Below the pieces are notes generated by a model. The model made no database searches. It saw only the letters and a list, made by a program, of their open reading frames with translations, and was not told where the DNA came from. Shown here piece by piece: positions 6,752-15,428 of a stretch of 45,835 bases of DNA. The translations under genes and the position numbers were made by a program. This DNA is from Rhodospirillaceae bacterium. Its GTDB lineage: Bacteria > Pseudomonadota > Alphaproteobacteria > Rhodospirillales > UBA2165. Location of the stretch: assembly GCA_018649725.1 (NCBI GenBank), contig JABIHH010000060.1:1-45835 (forward strand), given 5' to 3'. The first letter of the stretch is position 1. Every line of letters begins with the position of its first letter.

Positions 6752-7780
6752 TTATTCAGCCGCGAGATTTTTAGCTGATTGCTCCGCCTCGATCAGGCGG
6801 GCCATTAATTTCTCGGAATAGATGACGCCCTTATCATGTGGAAACGGTACCGGCCTTGACTCGGGCACGGTATCCCACATCTGCTGCTGCAATTCGATAA
6901 TCACTTTGTCTTCGGCAAAGGCACCACTATTGCCATTGAATATCCATTCGTCCAATTCGTCATCTTCGAGGGCAAAATTACGTCTCAAATTCCAGAAATA
7001 ATGAGTTGATCCTGCTTTTTCCGGTGTCAAAGCATTGATAACCCGGAACTCCGCAAATTTATTTTCCGTCGTTCCCGCGGCAGACTGCACGCGGGTGTTG
7101 ATCATAATATAGGTCGCTGGCGTGAAGGTGATATGTTGAGTGTGATCCACTGGTTGAGTAAAACCGGCGCAGTGATTGAAAAACGGTGATGTTTTTTCAA
7201 TGCCAATCATGTCGCGCCGCACCACGACAGTGTCATCTACCTCTTCAACAATAAGCGGGTGATCGGTAACATCATCGGTCGCAAGGGTCGTTTTATGCAC
7301 ATATTTGGCATGCGTTAGATCAAGCAAATTTTCGTAAATTAAATTATAGGCGGCTTCGATATGAAGCGTGGTGCCACGACCGGCCCATTCAGGGTCATCC
7401 ATATAGTGAAAATCCGGAACTTTGCTTTCATCTGCGAGCTCAGCATCCCCCATCCAAACGAAAATCCAGCCCCATTTCTCGATCACCGGATAACTGTTCT
7501 GAACGGCCTTTTTTGGCGCCTTATCGAGACCCGGCACGGCGATGCACTTGCCTGATGGATCAAATGTAAAACCATGATAGCCGCAGACAATATCATCACC
7601 CTCAAGCCAACCTGAAGAAAGTGGCGCGAAGCGATGGCAGCAGCGGTCATCCATAACCACAGGATCACCGGCCTCGGTGCGATAAAAAACCAAGGGCTCA
7701 TCCAACATAAAACGCTGGAACGGCTCCCGGGTTACTTCATGAGCCCAGGCACCGACATACCAAGTGTTTCTTAAATACAT
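6752..7780 (-). CDS. Rieske non-heme iron oxygenase, large subunit (vanillate demethylase-like)
   Basis: I use the ATG at 7780, which has AGAGG 6 bases upstream; a TTG at 7798 is in frame but less likely. The 342-residue protein has the Rieske [2Fe-2S] motif DRCCHR (C47, H49) with CGYH (C66, H69), 16 residues apart, then the mononuclear iron site NLLDLTHAKYVH (H157, H162). Layout and length fit the VanA/PobA-like group of ring- or O-methyl-oxidising monooxygenases, which need a separate reductase. No reductase gene is in this window. It is divergent from an IclR regulator, which probably controls it. The substrate is unknown; an aromatic or methoxylated acid is the likely class. Confidence 0.9.
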   Translation of the reverse strand: MYLRNTWYVGAWAHEVTREPFQRFMLDEPLVFYRTEAGDPVVMDDRCCHRFAPLSSGWLEGDDIVCGYHGFTFDPSGKCIAVPGLDKAPKKAVQNSYPVIEKWGWIFVWMGDAELADESKVPDFHYMDDPEWAGRGTTLHIEAAYNLIYENLLDLTHAKYVHKTTLATDDVTDHPLIVEEVDDTVVVRRDMIGIEKTSPFFNHCAGFTQPVDHTQHITFTPATYIMINTRVQSAAGTTENKFAEFRVINALTPEKAGSTHYFWNLRRNFALEDDELDEWIFNGNSGAFAEDKVIIELQQQMWDTVPESRPVPFPHDKGVIYSEKLMARLIEAEQSAKNLAAE

Positions 7781-7815
7781 AACTCGCCTCTCCCGCAAAA
7801 GTTATTTTCATAAGT

Positions 7816-7826
7816 CTAAAATTTAG
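7816..7826. promoter_or_regulatory. Palindrome between Rieske and IclR genes, possible operator
   Basis: CTAAAATTTAG is a perfect 5-1-5 inverted repeat, 36 bases before the Rieske start and about 65 before the regulator start. IclR-family proteins commonly bind such short AT-rich palindromes in divergent promoters. The link is by position only. Confidence 0.4.
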
Positions 7827-7891
7827 CCCTTCCGTTGCAAATGGATTTTCGCTACCTTCCACCTAGTGAAATCATAGAAGTTCACAGGGAT

Positions 7892-8716
7892 ATGCCATTT
7901 AAAGAAATAAAAAAACCGGAACCCAAGACGATCCGAGCTCTCGAGCGCGGTTTGGAAGTCATGCAGATAATGCAGGAACATGGGCCAGCAACGCTCAACG
8001 ATATCTATCACGCATCGGGTTTACCGCGCCCGACCATATTGCGCGTTCTTAGGACCTTGGAGCAGGCTGGCTGGATCCGGCGCGGCTTGGCCGATGGCCT
8101 CTACCGCAACAGTTTTAAAATGGAACGCATGGTCGACGGCTTGGATCATACGGACCGTTTGGCGGAAATAACCGCACCATTTTTGGATGCACTTTGCCGC
8201 AAAGCGTCCTGGCCCGCAGAGCTAACCGTGTTGAGCTCGTCAGGCCTGCATATGGAACTGAAAGAAACCAGCCGGGCCAGCTCGCCCTTTTTGCTCAACC
8301 GCGACAATGTTGGCCATCTTATAAATATTCCGCTTTCCTCGGTCGGCCGTGCCTATCTCGCCTTTTGCGGGGCAGAGGAAGGCAATGAGATTATTGACCG
8401 CTTAAAAAAAACCACCAGCATCGCTAATCGAATAGTGAGAAATGACGCGGCTTTTCAGAAAATCCTGGATGAAGTCCGCAGCGCCGGTTATGCCCTTCGC
8501 GAACCCTCCTTCGGCGGCGGGCAAAACCCGTTAAAGTCGAGCTTCGATGATGGCCTAAACGCCGTCGCCGTTCCTATTCTTAGTTCTAAAGGCGTGCTGG
8601 GCTGCCTAACCCTCGCCTGGATCAGAAAAGCCGCCCCGATTGAAGATATTGTCGATGAATATTTAGCGGATTTAATTAAAGCAGCTGAAGATATTTCGGA
8701 TCAATATGAGAAGTAA
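7892..8716 (+). CDS. IclR-family transcriptional regulator
   Basis: The product has the IclR helix-turn-helix near its start (ALERGLEVMQIM, then PATLNDIYHASGLPRPTILRVLRTLEQAGWIRR) followed by a ligand-binding domain with VGHLINIPLSSVGRAYLAF and the closing ALREPSFGGG and NAVAVPI motifs. I take the ATG at 7892 (274 residues, normal for the family), although upstream in-frame ATG 7841 and TTG 7835 exist and no start has a good ribosome site. Such regulators respond to small aromatic or carboxylated effectors. The divergent Rieske gene is the obvious target, with auto-regulation likely. Confidence 0.92.
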   Translation: MPFKEIKKPEPKTIRALERGLEVMQIMQEHGPATLNDIYHASGLPRPTILRVLRTLEQAGWIRRGLADGLYRNSFKMERMVDGLDHTDRLAEITAPFLDALCRKASWPAELTVLSSSGLHMELKETSRASSPFLLNRDNVGHLINIPLSSVGRAYLAFCGAEEGNEIIDRLKKTTSIANRIVRNDAAFQKILDEVRSAGYALREPSFGGGQNPLKSSFDDGLNAVAVPILSSKGVLGCLTLAWIRKAAPIEDIVDEYLADLIKAAEDISDQYEK

Positions 8717-8732
8717 GCGTTGAGGTAATGGG

Positions 8733-10607
8733 CTAACTCTTAAAATCGAGCGCTTCTTGGATCAACTCATCCGGCACGTCATCAAACGATGCGTAGTTCA
8801 ACGAATAGAGACGATGATACATCCCCTCTTCGGCCATCAATTCTTCATGATTGCCCGCTTCGATGATCCGGCCTTCCTGCAAAACGAAAATACGGTCAGC
8901 GCCTCGAACGGTCGCAAGCCGGTGCGCGATTACAATACCTGTGCGGCCTTCCAGCATCACCGCCAAGGCTTCTTGAATTTGGCGCTCGGTAAAGCTATCG
9001 ATATTCGCCGTCGCCTCATCAAGCACCAGGATCTTCGCATCGGCAACAATGGCGCGGGCAAAACTAATCAGCTGGCGCTGGCCGATCGAAAGCTGGCCAC
9101 CGCGCTGGCCGAGGATCGTGTTATAGCCTTCCGGCAGTTTCTCAATAAAGTCATGCGCACCAACGGCCTTGGCGGCGCGCTCAACTTCCTCGGGCGTGGC
9201 GGTTATTTTATGGTAGCGGATGTTCTCGAACACCGTGCCGGTAAACAGAAACGGCTCCTGCAATACCATGGCAACCGTTTCGCCGAGACTATCTTGAGTA
9301 ACGTCGCGAATATCCTTACCGCCGATTTTAATCTCACCTTCCCAGATGTCGTAGAACCGATGCAATAAAGCCGTCGTCGACGTTTTGCCGGAACCAGTCG
9401 GGCCAACCAAGGCTATTGTCTCGCCCGGCTTAATCTCGAAATTAATATTTTTGAGCACGGGCTGGTCCGGCAGATAGCCAAAAGTAACGTCTTTAAATAT
9501 AACCGAGCCATCGGTCTCGCCCAAAGGTTGGGCATCCGGTTTATCCTGAACCTCAACCTTCACATCCAAAACTTCAAAGATGCGTTGGCCAGAGGCCATG
9601 GCTCGCTGCATGACACTGTATTGCATGGTGAGTGAGCGGATCGGGTCAAAAAAGCGCTGCACATAAAACAGGAAGGCGACCATGACGCCGAGATCAAGGC
9701 TGTCCTTCAAAACCAGATTGCCGCCGACAATAATGACAATCGCCATCGCCGAACCGGTCAAGGTGTCGACCGTCGGCACCATAATCTGAGCAAGCTTCAC
9801 TGCTTTCAAATGGGATAATAGATTGTCATGCGCTTTATCGTCATATTGCTCAAAATTAATGCCCTGACGGGTCATCTCCTGAACCGTACGCACGCCATTT
9901 ATGTTTTCAGCCAGCGCGCCATTGACGATGGAGGAGGTTTCTCTCGCCCGCATAAATGCTTTCTTGGCAATCGGCAGCCAGACCATGCGGACAATAAACA
10001 AAGCCGGCACAACTGAAAGCGTCAGCAGCCCTAAATGCCAATCGAGGGTCAGCAGAACAACGACAATGCCGATCAATAAAATAAAATCACCAATCGCAAA
10101 GATCGAAGTTTCGAGAAATTCCTGGATCGAGTTCACATCACCTTGCAGGCGCGACATCAAGCGGCCAACCTCGGTTTTATCCATGAACGAGAGCGAGACT
10201 TCCTGGAGATGGACATACATGGCGCGGCGAAGATCGATCAAAATACGCTCTGCCAATTTGGCGACAATGGTCAATTGGAAATAGTTGGAGATATAATTAA
10301 GCGTCACCACACCAAAGAACACCTGAATGGTTAGGCTCAGTAATTCATAACCGTTCTTGCCCTTACCCACACTGCTATCGACGGCATCGCGGATGATTAG
10401 GGGGATCGCGATTTGGGTCGCCGTATAAATCAGCACGGCAATAAAGGCGATATAGATTGTCTTGCGATAGGGGGTGACGAAGTCGATAAAGCGGCGGATG
10501 ACATTGCCATCAAAGACCGTACCGAACATCTCTTCACCGCGCAAATTGCCGGTCGCAGCGACACTACCTTTCGAAATATTCTGACCGATATCCGACATAT
10601 TAGCCAT
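8733..10607 (-). CDS. ABC exporter half-transporter with catalytic Walker B
   Basis: The 624-residue protein joins a six-helix exporter membrane domain (about residues 50-330) to an ATPase domain. Walker A is GPTGSGKT near residue 400, the Q-loop is LQEP, the signature is LSIGQ (canonical LSGGQ) and Walker B is ILVLDEATANID with the catalytic glutamate present. The start ATG overlaps the end of the upstream half-transporter gene by 8 bases, so they are translated together. The LSIGQ change here and an aspartate in the partner's Walker B are the paired deviations of heterodimeric exporters such as TM287/288 and BmrCD. Likely cargo is a lipid, drug or peptide; none can be named. Confidence 0.93.
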   Translation of the reverse strand: MANMSDIGQNISKGSVAATGNLRGEEMFGTVFDGNVIRRFIDFVTPYRKTIYIAFIAVLIYTATQIAIPLIIRDAVDSSVGKGKNGYELLSLTIQVFFGVVTLNYISNYFQLTIVAKLAERILIDLRRAMYVHLQEVSLSFMDKTEVGRLMSRLQGDVNSIQEFLETSIFAIGDFILLIGIVVVLLTLDWHLGLLTLSVVPALFIVRMVWLPIAKKAFMRARETSSIVNGALAENINGVRTVQEMTRQGINFEQYDDKAHDNLLSHLKAVKLAQIMVPTVDTLTGSAMAIVIIVGGNLVLKDSLDLGVMVAFLFYVQRFFDPIRSLTMQYSVMQRAMASGQRIFEVLDVKVEVQDKPDAQPLGETDGSVIFKDVTFGYLPDQPVLKNINFEIKPGETIALVGPTGSGKTSTTALLHRFYDIWEGEIKIGGKDIRDVTQDSLGETVAMVLQEPFLFTGTVFENIRYHKITATPEEVERAAKAVGAHDFIEKLPEGYNTILGQRGGQLSIGQRQLISFARAIVADAKILVLDEATANIDSFTERQIQEALAVMLEGRTGIVIAHRLATVRGADRIFVLQEGRIIEAGNHEELMAEEGMYHRLYSLNYASFDDVPDELIQEALDFKS

Positions 10608-12492
10608 CGGTCACCTCACTGGATTTACCGGCTTGTAAATCATAGAGCGCTTTATAGCGCCCGCCTAAGTCGATCAGGCTTTCATGATTGCCGCGCTCAA
10701 CGATACTACCTTCATCCAAAAACAGGATCTCATCGGCATGCATGAGGGAGCTGAGACGATGTGAGATAACAATTGTCGCCCGTTCTTTGGTCACCTCTTT
10801 GAGAGCAACACGGATGCGCTGTTCGGTCGCGGCATCAATGGCGGCGGTCGAGTCATCGAACACCATGAATTGCGGCGTCAACATCACACTCCTGGCAATT
10901 GATAAACGTTGGCGCTGGCCACCCGATAGCGAGACGCCGCGCTCACCGACAATGGTGTCATAACCTTCCGGCAAGTTTTCAATATAGGTATGAAGCTGTG
11001 ACGCCTCAGTTGCGCCGACAACGCGGTTGCGCTCCGCCCAGGGCTCACCATAGGCAACATTGGCGTCGATCTCGGAGGTAAACAAAAAGGTATCTTGCTG
11101 CACCACACCGACGGCTGCCCGCAAGCTCTCCAGCGTAACATCGCGGATATCCTGCCCGTCAATCGTGATTTGGCCGGATGTCACATCGTAAAATCTTGGG
11201 ATCAAATGAGCGATTGTTGATTTACCACTGCCGGGCGGGCCGACAATGCCGATGGTTTGGCCAGCTTTAACTTCAAAATTGATATCCCTGATCGTCGCAT
11301 CGCCGGGATTTTGCTCTGGCGCGCCGTCATAGGAGAAAGCAACGTTTTCAAAGCGCAACACTCCGTCGCCAACATCAAGCGCTTCGGCTTGCGGACGGTC
11401 TTGCACGGCGGGCTCTATGTCGAGAATCTCAAACAACCGCACACCGGAAACCGATGCCCGGGCAATACCGTTAATCACCATGCCAGTTTGGCGGATTGGC
11501 ATTTGTAAAATCGTCATAAAGGCCAGGAACTGAGTGAGTTCTCCGACCGTAATTTGGCCATCCAGAACCTTCTCACCTCCAACCCATAACACCAGCCCCA
11601 TGGCTAAGAAATATGAGAACGTCATGATCGATGTATTGGCGTAGCGCACACCGACCCGAGCAATCGCCACCTCAAGCGCTTGCTTGGAGGAACGGTCAAA
11701 TTTGTCGATTTCAAAATCTTGAGCCGCAAAAGCGCGTACCACCCGAATACCACCGAGATTTTCTTCCATAATTCGGGTGAGGCTCGATAGGCGTTCTTGC
11801 AAAATCCGCCAGAGGGCGCGTGATTTTAGCCGGAACACCGAGGCCCGCCACAGCGCGAACGGCACAAAGCTCAAACTCAGCAGACCCAACACAACATCGT
11901 TGCCCATATAGAGATAAGCGCCGACCCCAACCAATATAACGAGCAAAATCGGGCGTAGAATGCCATGCTCGATAAAGCGGCGCACGCCTTCGATATCGAG
12001 CATGCCGCGGGTCATCAGATCACCTGAATGGACTTTGTCGTGATAGGAAAAACTAAGGCGCTGCAATTTCTCGAAATAATCGAGCCGCAGCTGATAGGCA
12101 ATCCGCTGCCCAATCGCCTCGCCCAGATAATTATGCAGCATGGTGAAAAGACCACGGCAAATGGCGACACCGATGAGCAATGAGGCTGCCGTCCAGAGGG
12201 CCGCTTGAGCCGCCTCCGGCGCAACCGCCGTGCCGCCCAACAATCCTGTCGCATGGTCAACAGCTTCGCCCAGAAAGCGCGGCATCAAAAGCTGGAAAAA
12301 ACCGGCAATACAAACGGCCAAAATCGCCACGGGAAACTGCACCGGATAGTTCAGCGCCATCTTGGCTATCCGTCTAAGCGAATGTAGCCCGAGGCGATAG
12401 TCACCATCCAGCGTCGGCACTTTATAATCCATGCCACCGCGCTGACTTTCAAGAATTTCGTCTGCCGATTTAATTTTCGCCGATTCATTCAT
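10600..12492 (-). CDS. ABC exporter half-transporter with degenerate Walker B
   Basis: I use the ATG at 12492 (630 residues) rather than the TTG at 12507. After a 40-residue polar tail the protein has a six-helix exporter domain and an ATPase domain. Walker A is GPPGSGKST near residue 417, the signature is a normal LSGGQRQR near 523, and Walker B is FMVFDDSTAAID near 544, with aspartate where the catalytic glutamate should be. It therefore contributes the non-hydrolysing Walker site of the dimer, facing the altered LSIGQ of its partner. The pair is encoded as a two-gene operon; the upstream 156 bases are shared with the divergent TPR-glycosyltransferase gene. Confidence 0.93.
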   Translation of the reverse strand: MNESAKIKSADEILESQRGGMDYKVPTLDGDYRLGLHSLRRIAKMALNYPVQFPVAILAVCIAGFFQLLMPRFLGEAVDHATGLLGGTAVAPEAAQAALWTAASLLIGVAICRGLFTMLHNYLGEAIGQRIAYQLRLDYFEKLQRLSFSYHDKVHSGDLMTRGMLDIEGVRRFIEHGILRPILLVILVGVGAYLYMGNDVVLGLLSLSFVPFALWRASVFRLKSRALWRILQERLSSLTRIMEENLGGIRVVRAFAAQDFEIDKFDRSSKQALEVAIARVGVRYANTSIMTFSYFLAMGLVLWVGGEKVLDGQITVGELTQFLAFMTILQMPIRQTGMVINGIARASVSGVRLFEILDIEPAVQDRPQAEALDVGDGVLRFENVAFSYDGAPEQNPGDATIRDINFEVKAGQTIGIVGPPGSGKSTIAHLIPRFYDVTSGQITIDGQDIRDVTLESLRAAVGVVQQDTFLFTSEIDANVAYGEPWAERNRVVGATEASQLHTYIENLPEGYDTIVGERGVSLSGGQRQRLSIARSVMLTPQFMVFDDSTAAIDAATEQRIRVALKEVTKERATIVISHRLSSLMHADEILFLDEGSIVERGNHESLIDLGGRYKALYDLQAGKSSEVTDG

Positions 12493-12648
12493 CCGGCACG
12501 ACCCCAATCATTCTTTTTCATTATTCTTAGCTTTATTTAGAATCTAACGAAGGAAGGGGGGATTAACAACACCCACCGGGAAAGATAGACTTTCGTCCAT
12601 TTACATAAATTTATTCAATTATTTAGAAATTTCGCCAATACTACAAAA

Positions 12649-14454
12649 ATGAGTGATCAACCCAATAATGAGACATTATTTCAAGACGCGGTAAACCTGC
12701 AGAGCCGTGGGCAGCTTGGCCCGGCGGAAGCACTCTACACCCAAATCATCCTTAGTGATCCAAATCATCTCAACGCCTTTGTTAATCTTGGTGCCTTACT
12801 GATTGATCTGGGCCGGCCCGGGGAAGCCGTCCGCTATCTCAAACAAGCGGTTCATCTTGACCCACAGGATGCCGAAGCGCTTAACAATCTTGGCAATGCG
12901 CTGCAAAAGTCCGGCCAGCCGGAAGAAGCGCTCGGCTATTTTGAGGGAGCGCTTAAGAATGCGCCGGACAATGCCTTTGTGTTAAGCAATTTAGCCCGCG
13001 CGCATCTACGCAATGGCGATTATGAAATTGGCCTTGATTTCTTGGCCCGAGCGATAGCGGCTGACCCTAAAAACAGTGCCCTCAAAATTATCGATTGTCT
13101 GGCCCTGCCGATGATCCCGAGTTCTTTGGAGCAGCTCAATCTTGCCCGCCGGCGCTGCGAGCTAAAACTCACTGAATTGGAAATTCTGCCAGCAAATGAA
13201 ATCGTGCTCCATGACCCCGCCAGCGAAATTGGCACAACCAACTTCGCCCTGTCTTATCACGGGCAGGATGATCGAGATATCCAGGAACGGCTGGCAGAAC
13301 TTTACCTCAAGATATGTCCAGACCTCGCCTTTGTCGCACCACATATTACAAAACCCCGCCAAGCTGCAAAAATAAAAATCGGCTTTGTCTCGGCGCATCT
13401 TGGCAGTCATACCATCGGCAAGCTCAACCGCCGGCTCCTAACGGGTCTCGATCAGACTAAATTTGAAACCCATATTTTTTGCCCCGGTACCGACAAACGT
13501 GGCCAAGATGACATCTTGGATGAAATTGCTGCCAGTGCAGATCACATCTATTTTCCGCGGCCCCTTTTGGCCGAAACCAGAGCCAGCATAGAAGCAGCGA
13601 AACTCGATATCCTCTATTACCTCGACATCGGCATGGAGCCCCTCACCTATTTTATGGCTTTCTCGCGTCTTGCCAAAATTCAATGCGTCACGGTTGGCCA
13701 TCCCGTGACAACCGGCATCCCGGCGATCGATTATTTCCTCTCAAGCAAACTCGTCGAGCCCGACGGAGCCGAAGCGCACTATTCCGAAAAGCTGGTTAAG
13801 CTCGATAGCTTTTTTGCCGATTACCCCTACCCCAGACTTCCAGAGACCCAAAAAGCCCGCAGCGATTTTGGCTTAAACGATGCTGCCACGCTCTATTTCT
13901 GCCCTCAAAGCCTGTTCAAATTTCACCCTAATTTTGATCAGATTTTAGCTGGCATATTGGCCGGAGACCCAACCGCGGAGATCGTGCTGCTGGCCGGGCC
14001 ACAACGAAATTGGTCAACCCTGCTTGCAGACCGTTTCAGCCGTATTTTAGACGATGCGGCCCGGCGCATTACCATTTTACCACGTCAGAGCGGCGGCGAT
14101 TTTCTTCAGCTAATGTCGCTTGCGGATGTCGTTCTAGACACACCGCATTTTTCCGGCGGCAATACCAGCTACGAGGCGTTTGCCCTTGGCAAAGTGATCG
14201 TGACTTTGCCGGGTGAATTTATGCGCTCACGGGTAACGGCCGGGCTTTATCTGCTCATGGCAATTGATGAGCCGGTCGCACATTCGCCCGAAAACTACGT
14301 CGAGATTGCTCTTAAACTCGGCCTTGATCCTGCCTTGCGCGCAAATATAGAAAATCAAATCAAAGCAGCAGCGGACACTATTTTCGAGACAAATTCCGCC
14401 ATTCGGAGCCATGAGCAGTTTTTCCTTGAAGCCCTGGCAATTGCCCCCCATTAA
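12649..14454 (+). CDS. TPR protein with GT41-like (O-GlcNAc transferase/SPINDLY-type) glycosyltransferase domain
   Basis: The 601-residue protein has about four TPR units at residues 5-145 (for example AEALYTQIILSDPNHLNAFVNL and AVRYLKQAVHLDPQDAEALNNL units). Its C-terminal two-lobed transferase has KIGFVSAHLGSHTIGKL, VTTGIPAIDYFLS, PQSLFKFHPNF and a nucleotide-sugar site TPHFSGGNTSYEAFALGKVIVTLPGEF (quoted in parts: TPHFSGGNTSYEAF and KVIVTLPGEF). These correspond to the conserved blocks of GT41 enzymes, which glycosylate serine or threonine, or asparagine in the HMW1C branch. Acceptor and sugar are not readable. There is no signal peptide, so it is cytoplasmic. The ATG has almost no ribosome site and may be leaderless. 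Confidence 0.86.
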   Translation: MSDQPNNETLFQDAVNLQSRGQLGPAEALYTQIILSDPNHLNAFVNLGALLIDLGRPGEAVRYLKQAVHLDPQDAEALNNLGNALQKSGQPEEALGYFEGALKNAPDNAFVLSNLARAHLRNGDYEIGLDFLARAIAADPKNSALKIIDCLALPMIPSSLEQLNLARRRCELKLTELEILPANEIVLHDPASEIGTTNFALSYHGQDDRDIQERLAELYLKICPDLAFVAPHITKPRQAAKIKIGFVSAHLGSHTIGKLNRRLLTGLDQTKFETHIFCPGTDKRGQDDILDEIAASADHIYFPRPLLAETRASIEAAKLDILYYLDIGMEPLTYFMAFSRLAKIQCVTVGHPVTTGIPAIDYFLSSKLVEPDGAEAHYSEKLVKLDSFFADYPYPRLPETQKARSDFGLNDAATLYFCPQSLFKFHPNFDQILAGILAGDPTAEIVLLAGPQRNWSTLLADRFSRILDDAARRITILPRQSGGDFLQLMSLADVVLDTPHFSGGNTSYEAFALGKVIVTLPGEFMRSRVTAGLYLLMAIDEPVAHSPENYVEIALKLGLDPALRANIENQIKAAADTIFETNSAIRSHEQFFLEALAIAPH

Positions 14455-14493
14455 TTCTTTAGAACATTTAAAAAATATCTCCATATCAAATTT

Positions 14494-14501
14494 GGAGGGG
14501 G
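14494..14501 (+). promoter_or_regulatory. Strong ribosome site that fixes a TTG start
   Basis: GGAGGGGG ends 6 bases before the TTG at 14508. It is the best Shine-Dalgarno sequence in this region and decides the start of the DMT permease gene, which has no ATG nearby in frame. Confidence 0.75.
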
Positions 14502-14507
14502 ATTTTC

Positions 14508-15428
14508 TTGGTAGAGAATGGACGTGCCCTAAAGATCGGCACCGGCCTTGCCTATTTTATGGCGACCGGCACAGTTTTGGGCTGGGCGATCGGCATCGTC
14601 ATTGGCCGGGGAATATATGAAATTACGCCGCCGGTAGGGTTGTCATTCTGGCGCTGGTTTATCGCTGCTTTATGCCTCATTCCCTGGGTTATACCAAAAT
14701 GGAAACAAGAGGCCCCTTTCGTCTTTAAAAAGTGGAAGACAATCTTTGCCATGGGCACATTTATGATTGGTGCCAGCACGCTATCAATGCTCTCGGTCAA
14801 TTTCACGACGGCGACCAATGTGTCGCTGGTCAATGCCGGCCAACCACTGACGACAGCTCTGATTGCCTGGCTTTTTTTTAAAGACAAATTAACCACGCTT
14901 CAAACTCTTGGCATTATCGCTGGTGCCATCGGGATCGTCACGATGGTGTCGCGTGCAGATATCGCGGTTCTGCAATCGCTCGAATTTAACTCCGGCGATT
15001 TGTTGATGCTGATTGCCATTGTCGGCTATGGCTCTTATGCCAATACGCTCAGGACAATCCCGCATGAGCTTGGCCTTACTGTCATGATGTTCGCCGTCAC
15101 CATGGCAGGCTGCATCGCCATACTACCGTTTTACATTTATGAGACGCTGACCTATATGCCGATGCCAGTGGACTGGACCACGACAATGTGGGTCGCCGTG
15201 CTGGCGATTGTGACTTCACTGATACCGATATATTGGTGGAACGCTGCGGTCTCTGTCGTTGGCGTTAACCGCTCAGCGATTTTTGTTAATTTGATGCCGG
15301 TTTTTGGCGCCACCTTGGCCATTATATTCCTTGATGAGCAGCTCTATCTTTATCACGTTTTGGGGGCTGCCTTAATTTTCCTCGGCATTTTAATGGTCGT
15401 CAGAGGGCATCAAAATAACGTTTCCTGA
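14508..15428 (+). CDS. EamA/DMT-family permease
   Basis: This 306-residue protein has about ten membrane helices in two EamA repeats, with landmarks GLSFWRWFIAALCLIPW and NAGQPLTTALIAWLFFKDKLTTLQ in the first and NLMPVFGATLAIIFLDEQLY in the second. It starts at a TTG set by a strong ribosome site 6 bases upstream. DMT permeases mostly export or import metabolites such as amino acids or nucleotide sugars; the substrate is unknown. The gene follows the TPR-glycosyltransferase on the same strand after 53 bases and may be cotranscribed. Its last 19 bases overlap the convergent TPR gene. Confidence 0.92.
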   Translation: MVENGRALKIGTGLAYFMATGTVLGWAIGIVIGRGIYEITPPVGLSFWRWFIAALCLIPWVIPKWKQEAPFVFKKWKTIFAMGTFMIGASTLSMLSVNFTTATNVSLVNAGQPLTTALIAWLFFKDKLTTLQTLGIIAGAIGIVTMVSRADIAVLQSLEFNSGDLLMLIAIVGYGSYANTLRTIPHELGLTVMMFAVTMAGCIAILPFYIYETLTYMPMPVDWTTTMWVAVLAIVTSLIPIYWWNAAVSVVGVNRSAIFVNLMPVFGATLAIIFLDEQLYLYHVLGAALIFLGILMVVRGHQNNVS

